Shown: in pieces, positions 33,360 to 44,885 of the stretch | Layout of the letters: the number at the start of each line of letters is the position of its first letter | Numbering within the stretch: the stretch's first letter is position 1 | Assembly (NCBI GenBank): GCA_016287385.1 | Contig: JAEEWM010000013.1 | Coordinates: 1-64,000, forward strand | Direction of reading: 5' to 3' | DNA from: Clostridiaceae bacterium | Lineage (GTDB): Bacteria > Bacillota > Clostridia > Oscillospirales > Acutalibacteraceae | Length of the DNA stretch: 64,000 bases | Notes under the pieces: model-generated | The model's database searches: none | Seen by the model: the letters and a program-made list of their open reading frames with translations, nothing else | Told to the model about the DNA's origin: nothing | Translations under genes and position numbers: made by a program

Positions 33360-34118
33360 ATGAAAAGAATTATTGTTTTAGCGTTGTGCTTTGTGTTTGT
33401 ACTTACGCTTACGTCATGCGGTAAGGACGCAGTCGTAGAAAGCAATGATACCGGAAAGGTTACTGACACAGAAGTGATGTCGCACGCCGAATATGCGGCG
33501 GCGGAAATCGGGAGTGACGTCACCGTTGAAACCTACATTCAGGCAAAACAGTCCTGGTGGGAGGGAAAAGCAACCTTCTATACTCAGGCGCCGGACGGTG
33601 CATACTTCATCTACCAGATGCCCTGCACAAAAGAGGAATTTGACGCGCTGACGGTTGGAACGAAAATAAGAGTTTCAGGCAAAAAATCCGAGTGGTCGGG
33701 TGAATCGGAGATAACCGACGCCACATTCAAAACGCTTGACGGAAACTACGTCGCCGAGGCTGTTGATGTAACCGCGCTTCTCGGCACGGACGAGCTTATT
33801 GTCCACCAGAACGAGCTTGTACATTTTACCGGTATGACGGTTGAGGCAAAGACAGATACCGCAGGCAATGAAGCGGCATTTCTTTTCAACTGGGACGGCA
33901 CCGGCGAAGAAGGCAGCGACCTGTATTTTGACGCTTCCGTAAACGGAAGCAAGTATACCTTTACCGTCGAGTCATATCTCTGCGGGCCGGACACCGAGGT
34001 TTACAAGGCGGTTAAAGACCTTAAAATCGGCGATGTGATCGACCTTACCGGTTATCTGTACTGGTACGAGGGCGTAAACCCGCATATTATCGCGGTTACA
34101 AAAACAGCCGCGCCGTAA
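33360..34118 (+). CDS. Lipoprotein with OB-fold-like domains, unknown function
   Basis: 252 residues. A lipoprotein signal ends at LTSC (Cys20). Two halves each look like a beta-rich OB-fold: VTVETYIQAKQSWW ... GTKIRVSGKKSEW and ELVHFTGMTVEAK ... GDVIDLTGYLYWYEG. This is the pattern of exported OB-fold proteins annotated only as hypothetical. Monocistronic with its own promoter. Confidence 0.7.
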   Translation: MKRIIVLALCFVFVLTLTSCGKDAVVESNDTGKVTDTEVMSHAEYAAAEIGSDVTVETYIQAKQSWWEGKATFYTQAPDGAYFIYQMPCTKEEFDALTVGTKIRVSGKKSEWSGESEITDATFKTLDGNYVAEAVDVTALLGTDELIVHQNELVHFTGMTVEAKTDTAGNEAAFLFNWDGTGEEGSDLYFDASVNGSKYTFTVESYLCGPDTEVYKAVKDLKIGDVIDLTGYLYWYEGVNPHIIAVTKTAAP

Positions 34119-34208
34119 ATATGCGAATCCGGTTTGTGCTTACTGAAAGCAACTATCAGTTCCGTAGTACAGGAAAAAATACTGTAATACTTTTTTAGGT
34201 GACAAAAA

Positions 34209-34520
34209 ATGGCTTCAAGCAAAGAATATCTTGAATTTGTACTTGAACAGTTATCCGAGACCGAAGGTGTTTCTTTCCGGGCAATGATGGGCGAGTACAT
34301 AATATATAAGGGCGGCAAAGTGATAGGCGGCATCTACGATGACAGATTTCTTGTTAAAGAAACGGCGTCGTCACGGCGGCTTATGCCGGATGCTCCGTTT
34401 GAAACACCGTACGAAGGCGCAAAAAAAATGCTTTTGGTGGAAGATATGGAAAACAAAGAGTTTTTAAGAGAACTCTTTGAAGCAATGTACGGTGATTTAC
34501 CGTTGCCCAAAAAGAAATAG
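34209..34520 (+). CDS. TfoX N-terminal domain protein
   Basis: 103 residues, a single TfoX_N domain: FRAMMGEYIIYKGGKVIGGI, the FLVKETASSRRLMPDAP segment and PYEGAKKMLLVED. The C-terminal domain of full-length TfoX is absent, as usual in Firmicutes. Its role there is not established. It ends 11 bp before a strong terminator. Confidence 0.85.
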   Translation: MASSKEYLEFVLEQLSETEGVSFRAMMGEYIIYKGGKVIGGIYDDRFLVKETASSRRLMPDAPFETPYEGAKKMLLVEDMENKEFLRELFEAMYGDLPLPKKK

Positions 34521-34531
34521 GATTATATTGA

Positions 34532-34562
34532 AACGCGACTGCCGGTAACCGGCAGTCGCGTT
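34532..34562. terminator. Bidirectional terminator between the tfoX-like gene and ftsH
   Basis: A perfect 14-bp GC-rich stem (34532-34545/34549-34562) with loop TAA, followed by TTTATTATTT on the plus strand. Confidence 0.85.
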
Positions 34563-34579
34563 TATTATTTACTGTTCTG

Positions 34580-36424
34580 TTATTCAGCCGCCATAATCTT
34601 CTGGAACTCTTCACCGGACAACTTTTCGTTTTCAAAAAGCTGTTTTGCGACTTCGTGAAGCTTAGGCATTGCCGATTTAATGATTTCAATCGCCTTTTTA
34701 TACTGCGTCATTACGACCGATTCTATTTCATCATCGATAGTAGCTGCGGTTTTTTCGGAATAATTCGGCGTTGAGGAAAAATCTCGCCCGAGGAAAACCT
34801 CGTTGTTGTCATTACCGTAGGTTACAAGTCCAAGGCGCTCGCTCATACCGAAACGGGTGATCATTTTACGCGCAAGGTCGGTAGCGCGCTCAATGTCGTT
34901 TGAAGCGCCGGTGCAGATATCGTCCTGCGTGAGCTGCTCCGCCGCACGTCCGCCAAGCAATGAACAAATCTGCTCGAGCATTTGCTTACGCGTCATGTGA
35001 CCCTTATCCTCATCCGGCAGATACATTGTATACCCCGCCGCCATACCGCGCTGAATAATCGATATCTGATGAACGGGGTCCTGCGTGGGCAGGAAGAAAG
35101 AGACCACCGCGTGACCCGCTTCATGATACGCGGTTATCATCTTATCTTTATCGCTTACGACGTGCGATTTCTTTTCCGTACCCATAACGACCTTTATAGT
35201 CGCTTCCTCAATTTCCTCCTGCGTTATTGCCTTTTTGCCGTGACGGACAGCCAGAAGCGCCGACTCATTAAGAAGGTTTTCAAGGTCTGCGCCGGTAAAG
35301 CCCGCGGTGGATTTTGCAATGGTTTTAAGGTCAACATCCGGACCGAGCGGCTTGCCGCGGGCATGAACCTTAAGTATCTCTTCCCTGCCCTTAACATCCG
35401 GATAATTAACCGTTATCTGCCTGTCAAAACGGCCGGGGCGCAGTAAAGCCTTATCGAGTATATCGGGACGGTTTGTCGCCGCCATAACGATTACGCCTTC
35501 GTTTTCGCCGAAACCGTCCATTTCAACAAGCAACTGGTTAAGAGTCTGCTCGCGTTCGTCGTGGCCGCCGCCGAGACCCGCGCCGCGCTGACGTCCCACC
35601 GCGTCTATCTCATCGATAAAGACAACCGCGGGAGCGTTTTTCTTTGCCTCGTGGAACAAGTCTCTTACTCTTGAAGCACCGACGCCTACGTACATTTCAA
35701 CAAAGTCCGAGCCGGAAATCGAGAAGAAAGCAACGTCAGCTTCGCCTGCGACCGCACGGGCAAGCAGTGTTTTACCGGTTCCCGGAGGACCGACAAGCAA
35801 TACGCCTTTCGGTATACGTGCGCCGAGTTCGTTAAACTTTTTGGGGTCTTTAAGGAATTCGACGATTTCCGCCATTTCCTCTTTTTCCTCATCCGCGCCC
35901 GCAACGTCCGCAAAGGTGGTTTTTTTGCGATTATCGGCGCGTTTTGCCTTTGATTTGCCGAAGCCGAGCGTTTTATCTGTACCCATGGTGGCGTTCATCC
36001 TGCGCATCATGAATATCCAAAATATGACGAGCGCGCCTATCAGAATTATTGTAGGCAGCATACTGAGTATCCACGAGCCCTGACCGCCCTGAATGACGTC
36101 GTACTCTATCGGTTTAACATTGCTGTCCTTTTCTTTTGCCTTATCGTTGATTTCGAGCACGATATCGTTAACGTCGTTATAGAACATCGTCGGATTTGCG
36201 ACGGTGTAACGGTATGTCTTGCCGTCAGAACGGAGTTTGTAATTCAGTTCGCCGCTGTAAAGATTGATTTTGAATTCTGAAACCTCATTATTTCTTACAA
36301 GCTGTACTACCTCCGAATACTTCGTCTGCGTACTCTTCTTTGAAATATTGGTGACCACCAGATATGAGGCAATCATAATCAGCGGTATGCCGATATAAAT
36401 CAGCCATTTTTTATTCCATTTCAA
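34580..36424 (-). CDS. ftsH: ATP-dependent zinc metalloprotease FtsH
   Basis: 614 residues from a TTG start with GGGAG upstream. Two membrane helices (about 8-25 and 118-138) flank a small outer domain. The AAA+ module has Walker A GPPGTGKT at 212-219, Walker B VVFIDEID near 267-274 and the second region of homology (RPGRFDR). Zinc protease motif HEAGH at 434-438. It degrades membrane and regulatory proteins. It is last in the tilS-hpt-ftsH order seen in many Firmicutes. Confidence 0.97.
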   Translation of the reverse strand: MKWNKKWLIYIGIPLIMIASYLVVTNISKKSTQTKYSEVVQLVRNNEVSEFKINLYSGELNYKLRSDGKTYRYTVANPTMFYNDVNDIVLEINDKAKEKDSNVKPIEYDVIQGGQGSWILSMLPTIILIGALVIFWIFMMRRMNATMGTDKTLGFGKSKAKRADNRKKTTFADVAGADEEKEEMAEIVEFLKDPKKFNELGARIPKGVLLVGPPGTGKTLLARAVAGEADVAFFSISGSDFVEMYVGVGASRVRDLFHEAKKNAPAVVFIDEIDAVGRQRGAGLGGGHDEREQTLNQLLVEMDGFGENEGVIVMAATNRPDILDKALLRPGRFDRQITVNYPDVKGREEILKVHARGKPLGPDVDLKTIAKSTAGFTGADLENLLNESALLAVRHGKKAITQEEIEEATIKVVMGTEKKSHVVSDKDKMITAYHEAGHAVVSFFLPTQDPVHQISIIQRGMAAGYTMYLPDEDKGHMTRKQMLEQICSLLGGRAAEQLTQDDICTGASNDIERATDLARKMITRFGMSERLGLVTYGNDNNEVFLGRDFSSTPNYSEKTAATIDDEIESVVMTQYKKAIEIIKSAMPKLHEVAKQLFENEKLSGEEFQKIMAAE

Positions 36425-36442
36425 AAGAAAAAATCTCCCTTC

Positions 36443-36982
36443 CTATTTCTCGTACACACTCGGCGATAAAACGCCGACATACGGTAAATTTCTGTATTTC
36501 TCATCATAGTCAAGCCCGTATCCGACGACAAACTTGTCCGGTATTACGGCGCCGACGTAATCAGCCTTTATATCCGCCTTGCGGTTTTCCGGTTTATCAA
36601 GAAGTGTGCATATTTTGATACTTGCGGCGTTTCTGTCCGCCAGAATGTTTTTAAGATAAGCGAGAGTAACGCCGGAATCGAGTATATCCTCGACTATAAG
36701 TATATCGCATCCTTCGGGGCTGATATCAAGGTCTTTTTTGAACTTGACAAAGCCTGTGCTTTTTGTTCCGCTGTATGACGACACAGCCATAAAATCTATA
36801 CGGCAATCACAGGTTATCTCACGAAGCAGGTCGGAAAGAAAGACGACCGCGCCTTTGAGCACGCTGACCAAAAGCAGATTTTTACCCTCGTAATCGCGGG
36901 ATATCTGCTCGCCCAGCTTTTTGCAGATTTGTTTTAATTCGTCCTCCGGTATCAAAACCCCAAGCACGTCTTCTTTTTTCAT
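36443..36982 (-). CDS. hpt: Hypoxanthine phosphoribosyltransferase
   Basis: 179 residues. PRPP-binding motif ILIVEDILDSGVTLAYL and the VLKGAVVFLSDL loop are intact. It salvages hypoxanthine and guanine to IMP and GMP. It overlaps tilS by 4 bp (ATGA) and precedes ftsH by 18 bp, the conserved Firmicutes arrangement. Confidence 0.95.
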   Translation of the reverse strand: MKKEDVLGVLIPEDELKQICKKLGEQISRDYEGKNLLLVSVLKGAVVFLSDLLREITCDCRIDFMAVSSYSGTKSTGFVKFKKDLDISPEGCDILIVEDILDSGVTLAYLKNILADRNAASIKICTLLDKPENRKADIKADYVGAVIPDKFVVGYGLDYDEKYRNLPYVGVLSPSVYEK

Positions 36983-38280
36983 TTTGTATTATTTCCCCCT
37001 GAAATTATTTCATAACTTATTTTACAAAGAAAAGCACTGTTTTCATCGGGAGCGACCCTTTCGGCAACGCCGAAACCGCAAACCCATACAACACCCTTAT
37101 CATCCGCTATCACAGGTAAGACATCACGTTCAAAAAGCGGAATGCCGCTTTCGTTAAACAGCTGTTTTAACGTCTTGGTACAGCCTCTGCCTAAAAGCCG
37201 TATCTTATCGCCGCTTTCACGTGTGCGCACTATCGCCTCACCTGCTATTTTATCACAGTCGAAAAGGTTTTTTAATAACAAATTATTAACTTTTTTATCT
37301 TTTTTTATTAAATCGTTTTTTATCTTTTCAAGACTGACTTTGTAATGCGGCGTATCATACGGAAAAAGTATTTTCAAAATATTCTTTTGCCGCATTGCCG
37401 TCGCCCCGCCTGAAAGACCGCATCTGCCGCCGCTTACCGCCACGCCGAACAGGTCGTTTGTGTGCCTGTAATCGGGCGATTCGCCGGTTTTTTCAAGGCA
37501 GAAAAGCCGCAGTACCCTGCCCGCCGTCGCCATACCGGATTCGGCTAACCCGTTAACTTTGAGTCCCTCTTTACAGAGTCTTTTTTTATACTCGTCTTTC
37601 GCCGCGGAGTCGAGCGCGTCACGGTCGAAGGCAAGCTCAACCGAGGTATTCGCAACACTGTTTTCAACCGAAGGGTTAAGCTGTTTTAACACAGGCACTA
37701 CTTTATGCCTTATCAGATTACGCGAATAATCGTCGCAAAGATTTGTGCTGTCGGTAACGTATCCGAGATTCTCTTTGCGGCAATACGCCTCGATTTCATC
37801 CCGCGTACAGAAAATAAGCGGGCGGATATACCTGCCGCGTTTTGGCGGTATACCGCAAAGTCCGGCTATACCGCTGCCGCGGGTAAGATTAAAAATAACG
37901 GTTTCAAGATTATCGCTGGCGGTATGCGCGGTCGCAACATAATCGGCGGGAAGTTCATCAAAAAAGTCATAACGCATTTGCCGTGCGGCAAGTTCCGTGC
38001 TGAGTTTATGCTCTCTGGCAAACTCCCCGACGTCGCCCTCGCCGCAAACAAGCTCAACTCCGAGATCCGCGCAAAGCTCCTTTACGAAAAACATATCGCG
38101 CTCGGACTCTTCGCCGCGCAGCTTATGGTTAAAATGTGCCGCGAAAACGTCAATACCGTATTCACTTTTAAGTTTCAGCATAACGCTGAGCAACGCCACC
38201 GAGTCGGCGCCGCCGGATACGGCGACCGCCACCCTTTTCCCTCTCGGCAGCAACAGCGCTTCTTTAACCTTTTTTAACAT
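36979..38280 (-). CDS. tilS: tRNA(Ile)-lysidine synthase
   Basis: 433 residues. The N-terminal PP-loop SGGADSVALL binds ATP, AHFNHKLRGEESERD follows, and the C-terminal substrate-binding domains extend to the end. It converts the wobble C of tRNA-Ile(CAU) to lysidine, which is essential for reading AUA. It overlaps dnaB by 1 nt and hpt by 4 bp. Confidence 0.95.
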   Translation of the reverse strand: MLKKVKEALLLPRGKRVAVAVSGGADSVALLSVMLKLKSEYGIDVFAAHFNHKLRGEESERDMFFVKELCADLGVELVCGEGDVGEFAREHKLSTELAARQMRYDFFDELPADYVATAHTASDNLETVIFNLTRGSGIAGLCGIPPKRGRYIRPLIFCTRDEIEAYCRKENLGYVTDSTNLCDDYSRNLIRHKVVPVLKQLNPSVENSVANTSVELAFDRDALDSAAKDEYKKRLCKEGLKVNGLAESGMATAGRVLRLFCLEKTGESPDYRHTNDLFGVAVSGGRCGLSGGATAMRQKNILKILFPYDTPHYKVSLEKIKNDLIKKDKKVNNLLLKNLFDCDKIAGEAIVRTRESGDKIRLLGRGCTKTLKQLFNESGIPLFERDVLPVIADDKGVVWVCGFGVAERVAPDENSAFLCKISYEIISGGNNTK

Positions 38281-39671
38281 TATCTCATCCTGTCGATAGA
38301 AGTGAACCTTGTGTGCTTTTCATCCCAGTGCAGTTCCACCTTGCCGGTTTCACCGTGACGGTTTTTAGCGACAATGCACTCACTGTTGAGCGAACCGCCC
38401 TCCGGAGCGCCCTCATCGTCCGCACCTTCATTTTCGGCACGGTAATAATCCGGCCGGTAAAGGAACAAAACTATATCCGCGTCCTGCTCTATCGAGCCGG
38501 AATCACGAAGGTCCGCAAGCATGGGTCTGTGTGACTTGCCTTTTGTTTCGGTTCCGCGCGAAAGCTGCGAACAAACAATTACGGGAATGGCGAGCTCTTT
38601 TGCCATTATTTTAAGATTACGTGTTATTTCGGATATTTCCTGAACGCGATTGTCAATTTTGCGCGCCGAATGCATAAGTCCCAGATAATCTATAATCACC
38701 AGATCAACGTTCTTCATACGGCGAAGCTTTGCCTTTATCTGCGGCACGGTTATATCCGAAGTTTCATCAAGATACAACCTGGTTTTTGCAAGGTGCTCTC
38801 CGGCACGGGTAAGCATGGTCCATTCATCCGCCGTAAGCTCGCCGGTGCGAAACTTTCTGCTCTCAATACCCGATTCGCTCGAAAGCAGACGCTGTGCCAA
38901 CTGGTCGCGCGACATTTCGAGTGAGAAAAAGCAGACCGTCTTCCCGGTATCAACCGCTACGTTGCGCGCAATATTGAGCGCAAGCGAAGTTTTGCCCATA
39001 CCGGGTCTTGCGCCGAGAATTATAAGGTCGGACTTGTTAAGACCGGTTATCATTCTGTCAAGCTCGCTGAGCCCGCAGGGGATGCCGACGTAATCGTCGT
39101 GCGTTTCCGGGTCCGCGATTTTTGATAAGCGGTCATAGGTTTCCTGCTCTATAACATCCTTTATCGAGGTAAGTCCCGATCTATCGTTGCCTGTGCGGAT
39201 ATCATAAATGCGCTGCTCGGCGCGCTCTATCATTTTATCCGGCTCAACGGCGTTTTCCTCAATATCTTTAAGGATATTTCGCGCGGCGTTGGTCAGTGCG
39301 CGCGCATAATAACGCTCCCGCAGGATTTCGGTATACGTCATTACGTTGGCTGAGGTCGGCACATTTTCAACAAGCAGTGTGAGATACGCCTTGCCGCCCG
39401 CCTCGTCGTAAACGTTCTTATCCTTGAGCTTTTCAAGTAAAGACACAAAATCTACGACCTGATTCACCTCAAACATAGTAATAATGGCGTTATATATTTC
39501 CTTGTTCTGCGGTATGTAAAAATAGTCGGGTTTTATCTCGGTTATTACGTCGGCAATGCACTGCGGGTCGATTATCATCGCACCGAGCACCGCCTGTTCC
39601 GCCTCTACCGAATACGGAACGCGCCTGCCCTCCGCGTCGTACAGTAAGTTTTCGTTATTCATATTATTCAA
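38280..39671 (-). CDS. dnaB: Replicative DNA helicase
   Basis: 463 residues, full length. The N-terminal domain (about 15-120, starting PYSVEAEQAVLGAMI) binds primase; the RecA-like helicase domain has Walker A GARPGMGKTS, Walker B in LVIIDYLGLM, and the DNA-loop region LADLRDSGSIEQDAD. No intein. It lies 3 bp after rplI, as in many Firmicutes. Confidence 0.96.
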   Translation of the reverse strand: MNNMNNENLLYDAEGRRVPYSVEAEQAVLGAMIIDPQCIADVITEIKPDYFYIPQNKEIYNAIITMFEVNQVVDFVSLLEKLKDKNVYDEAGGKAYLTLLVENVPTSANVMTYTEILRERYYARALTNAARNILKDIEENAVEPDKMIERAEQRIYDIRTGNDRSGLTSIKDVIEQETYDRLSKIADPETHDDYVGIPCGLSELDRMITGLNKSDLIILGARPGMGKTSLALNIARNVAVDTGKTVCFFSLEMSRDQLAQRLLSSESGIESRKFRTGELTADEWTMLTRAGEHLAKTRLYLDETSDITVPQIKAKLRRMKNVDLVIIDYLGLMHSARKIDNRVQEISEITRNLKIMAKELAIPVIVCSQLSRGTETKGKSHRPMLADLRDSGSIEQDADIVLFLYRPDYYRAENEGADDEGAPEGGSLNSECIVAKNRHGETGKVELHWDEKHTRFTSIDRMR

Positions 39672-39674
39672 CCT

Positions 39675-40124
39675 TTATTCTGTTACATTTACGGTAACTT
39701 TTGCAGTTATACCCTTATAGAGCTTCACCTCGGCGGTGTAAACGCCGAAATTCTTTATATCGGCGACCGAAAGCTTTTTCTTATCAACCGAAACTGAAAA
39801 CGCCCGGTTTATCTCATCGGCAATTTCCTTTGAAGTTATACTGCCGAAAAGCCTGCCGGAGGAACCCGCCTTGGCTTTGAGCGTAACGCTTTTACCGTCA
39901 AGCGTTTTTGCAAGCGATTTTGCGGCGTCGATTTCCTCCTGCAGGTGGTGTTCAGCCGCCGCTTTTCTGCTTTCCATTTCCGCCATAGCGGCGTTATCCG
40001 CCTGAATGGCAAGATTCTTCGGAAAAAGGAAATTCCTCGCGTATCCGTCCGAAACGTTAACGAGCTCTCCCTTTTTTCCTTTGGATTTTACATCCGCAAG
40101 TAAAATTACTTTCATATTTTTCAC
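39675..40124 (-). CDS. rplI: 50S ribosomal protein L9
   Basis: 149 residues, normal length. N-terminal rRNA-binding signature [20 protein letters not shown], a long central helix, and a C-terminal globular domain. It lies between the RNase J gene (4-bp gap) and dnaB. Confidence 0.97.
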   Translation of the reverse strand: MKNMKVILLADVKSKGKKGELVNVSDGYARNFLFPKNLAIQADNAAMAEMESRKAAAEHHLQEEIDAAKSLAKTLDGKSVTLKAKAGSSGRLFGSITSKEIADEINRAFSVSVDKKKLSVADIKNFGVYTAEVKLYKGITAKVTVNVTE

Positions 40125-40128
40125 CCTT

Positions 40129-42000
40129 TTACTGTATTTCCAATATTATCGGCAGAACCATGGGGCTCCTGTGCGTCTTCTGGTAAAGGAACTTTGCGAC
40201 GCCGTCCTTAACGCGTGTCTTGATGCCGTTCCAGTCGCGCACACGATATGCGGAGCAACTTTCAAGCACCTCGCGTACAACGTCTTTCAGTTCGTCCATA
40301 AGCTCTTCCGATTCCTTCACGTAGATAAAACCGCGGGATACGACGTCAGGACCCGAAACTATCTCGCGGGTAACGGAATCGATAGCCGCCGTAACGACTA
40401 TAATGCCGTTATCCGACAAATGCTTGCGGTCGCGAAGCACTATGCTTCCGACATCGCCCACGCCGAGACCGTCTACCAGCACTCTTCCCGCCTGAACACT
40501 GCCGACGTTTTTTATAGCGGTATCCGATACCTCAATAACGTTGCCGTTGGCGGCAACTATCACGTTATCGGGTTTAAGACCCATTGTATAGGCAAGCGTC
40601 TTGTGCTTGTACAGATGCTTCTGCTCGCCGTGAACGGGAATAAAGTATTTCGGATTTATGAGACTGAGCATAAGCTTCTGTTCTTCCTGACAGGCGTGCC
40701 CCGAAACGTGAACGTCGTACATTTTTTCATATATAACGTTGGCACCGCGCTTCATAAGCTCGTTGACAACGCGGCTTACGAGAATTTCGTTTCCCGGTAT
40801 GGGAGTCGCCGAAATAATTATCATATCGCCCGGTATTATTTCGACCTGCCGATGGTCGGAAAACGCCATTCTGTGCAGCGCGGAAAGCGGTTCACCCTGC
40901 GAGCCGGTGGTTATCACCACGAGTTTCTCCGGCGCATAGTTTTTGATTTGCTCTATATCGACGAGAATGCCCGACGGAACTTTAAGATATTTGAGCTCCG
41001 CCGCCATTCTGACAACGTTTATCATGCTTCTGCCGGATACTGCGACCTTGCGCTTACATCTGTGCGCCTCGTCGATTATCTGCTGAATACGGTGAATATT
41101 GGACGAGAAGGTCGCGACTATTATTCTGTGACCCTGCGCCTTCCTGAAAAGATTTGCGAGCGATTCGCCCACAATGCGCTCGGAAGGTGTGTACCCGGGT
41201 CTCTCTGCGTTGGTGGAATCCGAAAGCAAAGCAAGAACGCCGTTCTTACCGAGCTCCGCGAAACGGGCAATATCAATAACCTTGTCATCTATTGGCGTGG
41301 TATCGATTTTGAAATCGCCCGTCTGCACCACGGTTCCCGCCGCGCAGGTTATCGCAAAACCGACAGCATCGGGAATCGAGTGATTAACGTGGATAAACTC
41401 TACGCTGAATTTGCCGAGTTTTACCGTCTGTCCCGGTTTTACAACGTTGAGCTTCGCCTCCGGCAGCGATTTGTGCTCCGAAAGCTTGCCTTCTATAAGA
41501 CCTACGGTAAGACGTGTAGCGTAAATCGGCACATTCAGTTCTCTCAGCAGATACGGTATTCCGCCGATATGGTCCTCGTGACCGTGAGTTACGACAAGAC
41601 CTCTGATTTTATCCTTATTTTCAACAATATAGGTAAAATCGGGTATTACCGCGTCTATACCCGGAGTTTCCTCATCGGGAAAGCTCATACCGCAATCCAC
41701 GATTATCATATCGCCGTCAAACTCGTAAAGCGTTATGTTTTTACCGATTTCACCGAGTCCGCCGAGCGGAATTATTCTTATCGGTTTGTTATTCTTTTGC
41801 TGTGACGCCGGCTTACCGTTTTTTGTACGGTTCCTCTTTTTGACGTCAGAAGAGCTCTTGCCGCCCTTTTTGGCGGTCTGTTTTTCAGGTTTGAAACTGC
41901 CTTTCACAAGACTGTTTACCGCGTTTTTGGCAACAGAAACACCGCCGTCTTTCCTTTTATAACGGCCTTTTGCGGTTTTTTTGGTTTGTGTTTCGTTCAT
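40129..42000 (-). CDS. rnj: Ribonuclease J
   Basis: 623 residues from the ATG at 42000; a TTG at 42018 falls inside the RBS (GGAGG). A basic low-complexity N-terminal extension of about 65 residues precedes the metallo-beta-lactamase core: [10 protein letters not shown] zinc motif, then [10 protein letters not shown], and the beta-CASP motif with [12 protein letters not shown]. The C-terminal domain completes the enzyme. It has 5'-exonuclease and endonuclease activity in mRNA turnover and rRNA processing. J1 against J2 is not decided. Confidence 0.95.
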   Translation of the reverse strand: MNETQTKKTAKGRYKRKDGGVSVAKNAVNSLVKGSFKPEKQTAKKGGKSSSDVKKRNRTKNGKPASQQKNNKPIRIIPLGGLGEIGKNITLYEFDGDMIIVDCGMSFPDEETPGIDAVIPDFTYIVENKDKIRGLVVTHGHEDHIGGIPYLLRELNVPIYATRLTVGLIEGKLSEHKSLPEAKLNVVKPGQTVKLGKFSVEFIHVNHSIPDAVGFAITCAAGTVVQTGDFKIDTTPIDDKVIDIARFAELGKNGVLALLSDSTNAERPGYTPSERIVGESLANLFRKAQGHRIIVATFSSNIHRIQQIIDEAHRCKRKVAVSGRSMINVVRMAAELKYLKVPSGILVDIEQIKNYAPEKLVVITTGSQGEPLSALHRMAFSDHRQVEIIPGDMIIISATPIPGNEILVSRVVNELMKRGANVIYEKMYDVHVSGHACQEEQKLMLSLINPKYFIPVHGEQKHLYKHKTLAYTMGLKPDNVIVAANGNVIEVSDTAIKNVGSVQAGRVLVDGLGVGDVGSIVLRDRKHLSDNGIIVVTAAIDSVTREIVSGPDVVSRGFIYVKESEELMDELKDVVREVLESCSAYRVRDWNGIKTRVKDGVAKFLYQKTHRSPMVLPIILEIQ

Positions 42001-42046
42001 TAAATTATTTACCTCCAAAAGTTAAGTTAAAAATGATGAGAATATG

Positions 42047-42088
42047 TAACGCAGGAAAAAAGCGAGTACGTCTTTTCCCTATGCGTTA
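42047..42088 (-). promoter_or_regulatory. Long hairpin in the rnj leader
   Basis: TAACGCA and its complement close an imperfect stem containing AGG/CCT and A-run/T-run pairs (42047-42062 with 42073-42088). It sits about 50 nt before the start codon. It may protect the transcript 5' end or serve autoregulation (inference). Confidence 0.5.
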
Positions 42089-42131
42089 AGAGTATTGACC
42101 GTATTTTTAAGTCATAATCAGAGAATTGCAT

Positions 42132-42569
42132 TTATTTGGTGCCGGTAGAACCGAAGCCGCCATCCGCTCTTTCGGTTTCATCAAGGCTTTCGCTTTCGGC
42201 AAATTCGGCTTTTACATAAGGCATTATAACGAGTTGCGCTATGCGCTCGCCGGAAGCTATGACCTGCGGCACGTCCGAATGATTGTGAAGCGACACCATT
42301 ATCTCGCCGCGGTAATCGCTGTCTATTACCCCGACTTTATTTGCCGGAGCAAGTCCCCGTTTTGTGGCAATACCGCTGCGTGCGAAAATAAAGCCGCCGC
42401 AGCCTTCGGGTATCTGCATGGCGATACCCGTATGCACTATAACCGTCTGCCCGGGCATAATCTCCGTATCGCCGCAAGGCAGAGCGTATATATCCGCACC
42501 GGCGGCGTACTCTGTACCGTAGGTCGGCACAATGGCTTTTTCATTAAGCTTTACAAATTTAACGGTCAT
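42132..42569 (-). CDS. dut: dUTP diphosphatase
   Basis: 145 residues from the second ATG (42569), which has AAGGAG 7 nt upstream. All five trimeric dUTPase motifs are visible, including AGADIYAL, RSGIATKRG, GVIDSDYRGEI and the C-terminal RADGGFGSTG. It hydrolyses dUTP to dUMP. It follows the Clp ATPase gene by a few bases on the same strand. Confidence 0.95.
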   Translation of the reverse strand: MTVKFVKLNEKAIVPTYGTEYAAGADIYALPCGDTEIMPGQTVIVHTGIAMQIPEGCGGFIFARSGIATKRGLAPANKVGVIDSDYRGEIMVSLHNHSDVPQVIASGERIAQLVIMPYVKAEFAESESLDETERADGGFGSTGTK

Positions 42570-42580
42570 ATCCATTCTCC

Positions 42581-44863
42581 TTAAAGAACGTCGATTTTTA
42601 TTTTACCGTCCTTTGCGGTAACGCTTATACCGCTGATATTATCCTCACGTTCAATTATGAGATCGACAATTCTATCCTCAATATTTCTGCGGATAACGTT
42701 GCGAAGTTCTCTCGCCCCCGTCTTATCGGTATCGGCGTTCTCCACAACGAAATCGCAAACCGAATCGCTGTATTTGAAAGCGATGCGGCGTTCGGCGAGA
42801 GAATTTTTCAGTTCATTGAGCATAAGCGCCGCGATTTTTATGAGGGACTCCTTTGAAAGCGGATCAAAAACGACTATCTCGTCAACACGGGCAATAAACT
42901 CGGGGCGCAAAAACTCTCTTAACGCCTTCTGAGCCTTATCTCTCGACGCCTTGGCGGCGCTCTGTCCAAAGCCCATAAGGTTAGTCGCTTTATCGCTTCC
43001 GGCGTTTGAAGTCATTACGATAACCGTGTTTTCAAAATTAACGGTGCGCCCCTGCGCGTCGGTAACTCTGCCTTCATCAAGTATCTGCAAGAGTATATTC
43101 AGAACATCCGGATGCGCCTTTTCTATCTCGTCCATAAGGATGACCGAGTAAGGCTTTCTGCGTACCTTTTCGGTAAGCTGACCCGCTTCGTCATATCCAA
43201 CGTATCCGGGAGGCGCGCCTATAAGACGGGAAACCGAGTGCTTTTCCATAAACTCGGACATATCAAATCTTATCAGCGTTTCCGGCGTGCTGAAAAGCTG
43301 TTCGGCAAGAACCTTTACAAGCTCGGTTTTACCCACGCCCGTGGGACCTACAAATATGAACGACGCGGGACGGTGCAGTGCGCTTGTGTGCACTCTTGAC
43401 CGCTTTACAGCCGCCGCGACAAGTCTTGTCGCCTCCGGCTGACCTATTACCTTTTCGTTAAGCTTGCTTTCAAGCTGTGATAGCTTTGAAAGCTCGCTTT
43501 CCTCCACCTTTGAAGCCGGGATTCCGGTCCAAAGCTCTATGACCTTTGCGAGATCCTTTTCGGTTACGGTATTGTCCGACGCCGCCTCGTAAAGGCCGTT
43601 TGCAACGTTTTTGTATTTTTCAATATCAACTTTCAGCATTGCCTGCTTTTCATAATCGGTATTCTCGGGATCGGCGGTGAGCTCGTCAAGCGCCCTTTGC
43701 GCCTCTGCGACCTTTTTATTTGCAATATATAATTCGTCTATTGCCTTGTTTTGCAAACTGGCGCAGGCACACGCCTCGTCAAGCAGATCTATCGCCTTAT
43801 CGGGTAAATAACGGTCGGTAACGTATCTTTCCGAAAGCCTGACCGCCTTTTCGACTATGGCGTCGGGCACCTTGACACCGTGATAACCCTCATAGTATGA
43901 CTTGACGCCCATAAGCACGCTTTTTGCATCTTCAAGCGACGGCTCTTCGATTATGACCGGCTGGAAGCGGCGTTCAAGCGCGGCGTCGCTCTCAATATGC
44001 TTACGGTATTCCTTGAAAGTGGTGGCTCCTATAACCTGAATCTCGCCGCGGGAAAGCGCGGGCTTAAACATATTGGCAGCGTTCATTGAGTTTTCAACAT
44101 GGTCACCCGCACCGACGAGGGTATGAACCTCGTCAATAAAAAGTATTACGTTGCCGGCGTCCTTTATCTCATCTAAAAGTCCTTTGACTCTGCTTTCAAA
44201 CTGACCGCGGAACTGGGTCCCGGCGACGAGGGCGGTAAGGTCAAGGAGTTGAATTTCCTTATCAAGCAGCCGCGCGGGCGCCTGACCGGCGGCGATTTTC
44301 TGCGCGAGGCCCTCCGCTATCGCGGTTTTTCCCACGCCGGGCTCACCTATGAGGCAGGGGTTGTTTTTTGAACGGCGGGAAAGTATCTGTATGGTGCGGT
44401 AAAGCTCCTTTTCCCTGCCTATGATGTTATCGAGTTTTCCCTCTTTTGCACGGGCGGTAAGGTTAGTGCAGTATTGATCCAAAAACCTCTTGCGCTTTTT
44501 CTTTGGCTTCTCCTCGCCCTTTGTGCCTTTTTCCTTTTGCTCATCCGACTGCTTCGGCGCGCCGAAAAGGTTTTTAAGAAACGGTATGGCGGGGGTAGTA
44601 CCCATATCGAAGGTCTCGTCGTTCATAGCTTCATCGTCAACGTCATCCGACGCCTCGGGAGCCATCATCTCCATAAACTGGTCGCTCATTTGCTCTATAT
44701 CCTCATCGGTGATATTCATACTTTTCAGCATATCATCAACCGGCTTTATGCCGAGTTCTTTCGCGCATACGAGGCAAAGTCCCTCCGGCTCTGCCGAAGG
44801 ATTAAGCGGATTTGACATAAACACCACCGCGGGGCGCTTCTTGCATTTTGAACAAAGTTTCAT
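42581..44863 (-). CDS. Clp ATPase of the ClpE/ClpC type with N-terminal zinc finger
   Basis: 760 residues. The N-terminus carries CSKC (4-7) and CLVC (30-33), a zinc finger as in ClpE and without the double Clp_N repeat of ClpC. Two AAA+ modules follow, with Walker [10 protein letters not shown] and GPTGVGKTE, separated by a coiled middle domain of about 60 residues, and a C-terminal sensor-2 region. It unfolds substrates for ClpP or acts as a disaggregase. No clpP is nearby. It precedes dut. Confidence 0.92.
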   Translation of the reverse strand: MKLCSKCKKRPAVVFMSNPLNPSAEPEGLCLVCAKELGIKPVDDMLKSMNITDEDIEQMSDQFMEMMAPEASDDVDDEAMNDETFDMGTTPAIPFLKNLFGAPKQSDEQKEKGTKGEEKPKKKRKRFLDQYCTNLTARAKEGKLDNIIGREKELYRTIQILSRRSKNNPCLIGEPGVGKTAIAEGLAQKIAAGQAPARLLDKEIQLLDLTALVAGTQFRGQFESRVKGLLDEIKDAGNVILFIDEVHTLVGAGDHVENSMNAANMFKPALSRGEIQVIGATTFKEYRKHIESDAALERRFQPVIIEEPSLEDAKSVLMGVKSYYEGYHGVKVPDAIVEKAVRLSERYVTDRYLPDKAIDLLDEACACASLQNKAIDELYIANKKVAEAQRALDELTADPENTDYEKQAMLKVDIEKYKNVANGLYEAASDNTVTEKDLAKVIELWTGIPASKVEESELSKLSQLESKLNEKVIGQPEATRLVAAAVKRSRVHTSALHRPASFIFVGPTGVGKTELVKVLAEQLFSTPETLIRFDMSEFMEKHSVSRLIGAPPGYVGYDEAGQLTEKVRRKPYSVILMDEIEKAHPDVLNILLQILDEGRVTDAQGRTVNFENTVIVMTSNAGSDKATNLMGFGQSAAKASRDKAQKALREFLRPEFIARVDEIVVFDPLSKESLIKIAALMLNELKNSLAERRIAFKYSDSVCDFVVENADTDKTGARELRNVIRRNIEDRIVDLIIEREDNISGISVTAKDGKIKIDVL

Positions 44864-44885
44864 TTAATATATTTCTCCTTAACTG

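Noticed and set aside
40006-41805. A 599-codon open frame on the plus strand opposite rnj
   Set aside because: It lies fully antisense to the well-supported RNase J gene, its protein has no recognisable motif, and long antisense frames are common opposite such genes. Shadow frame.
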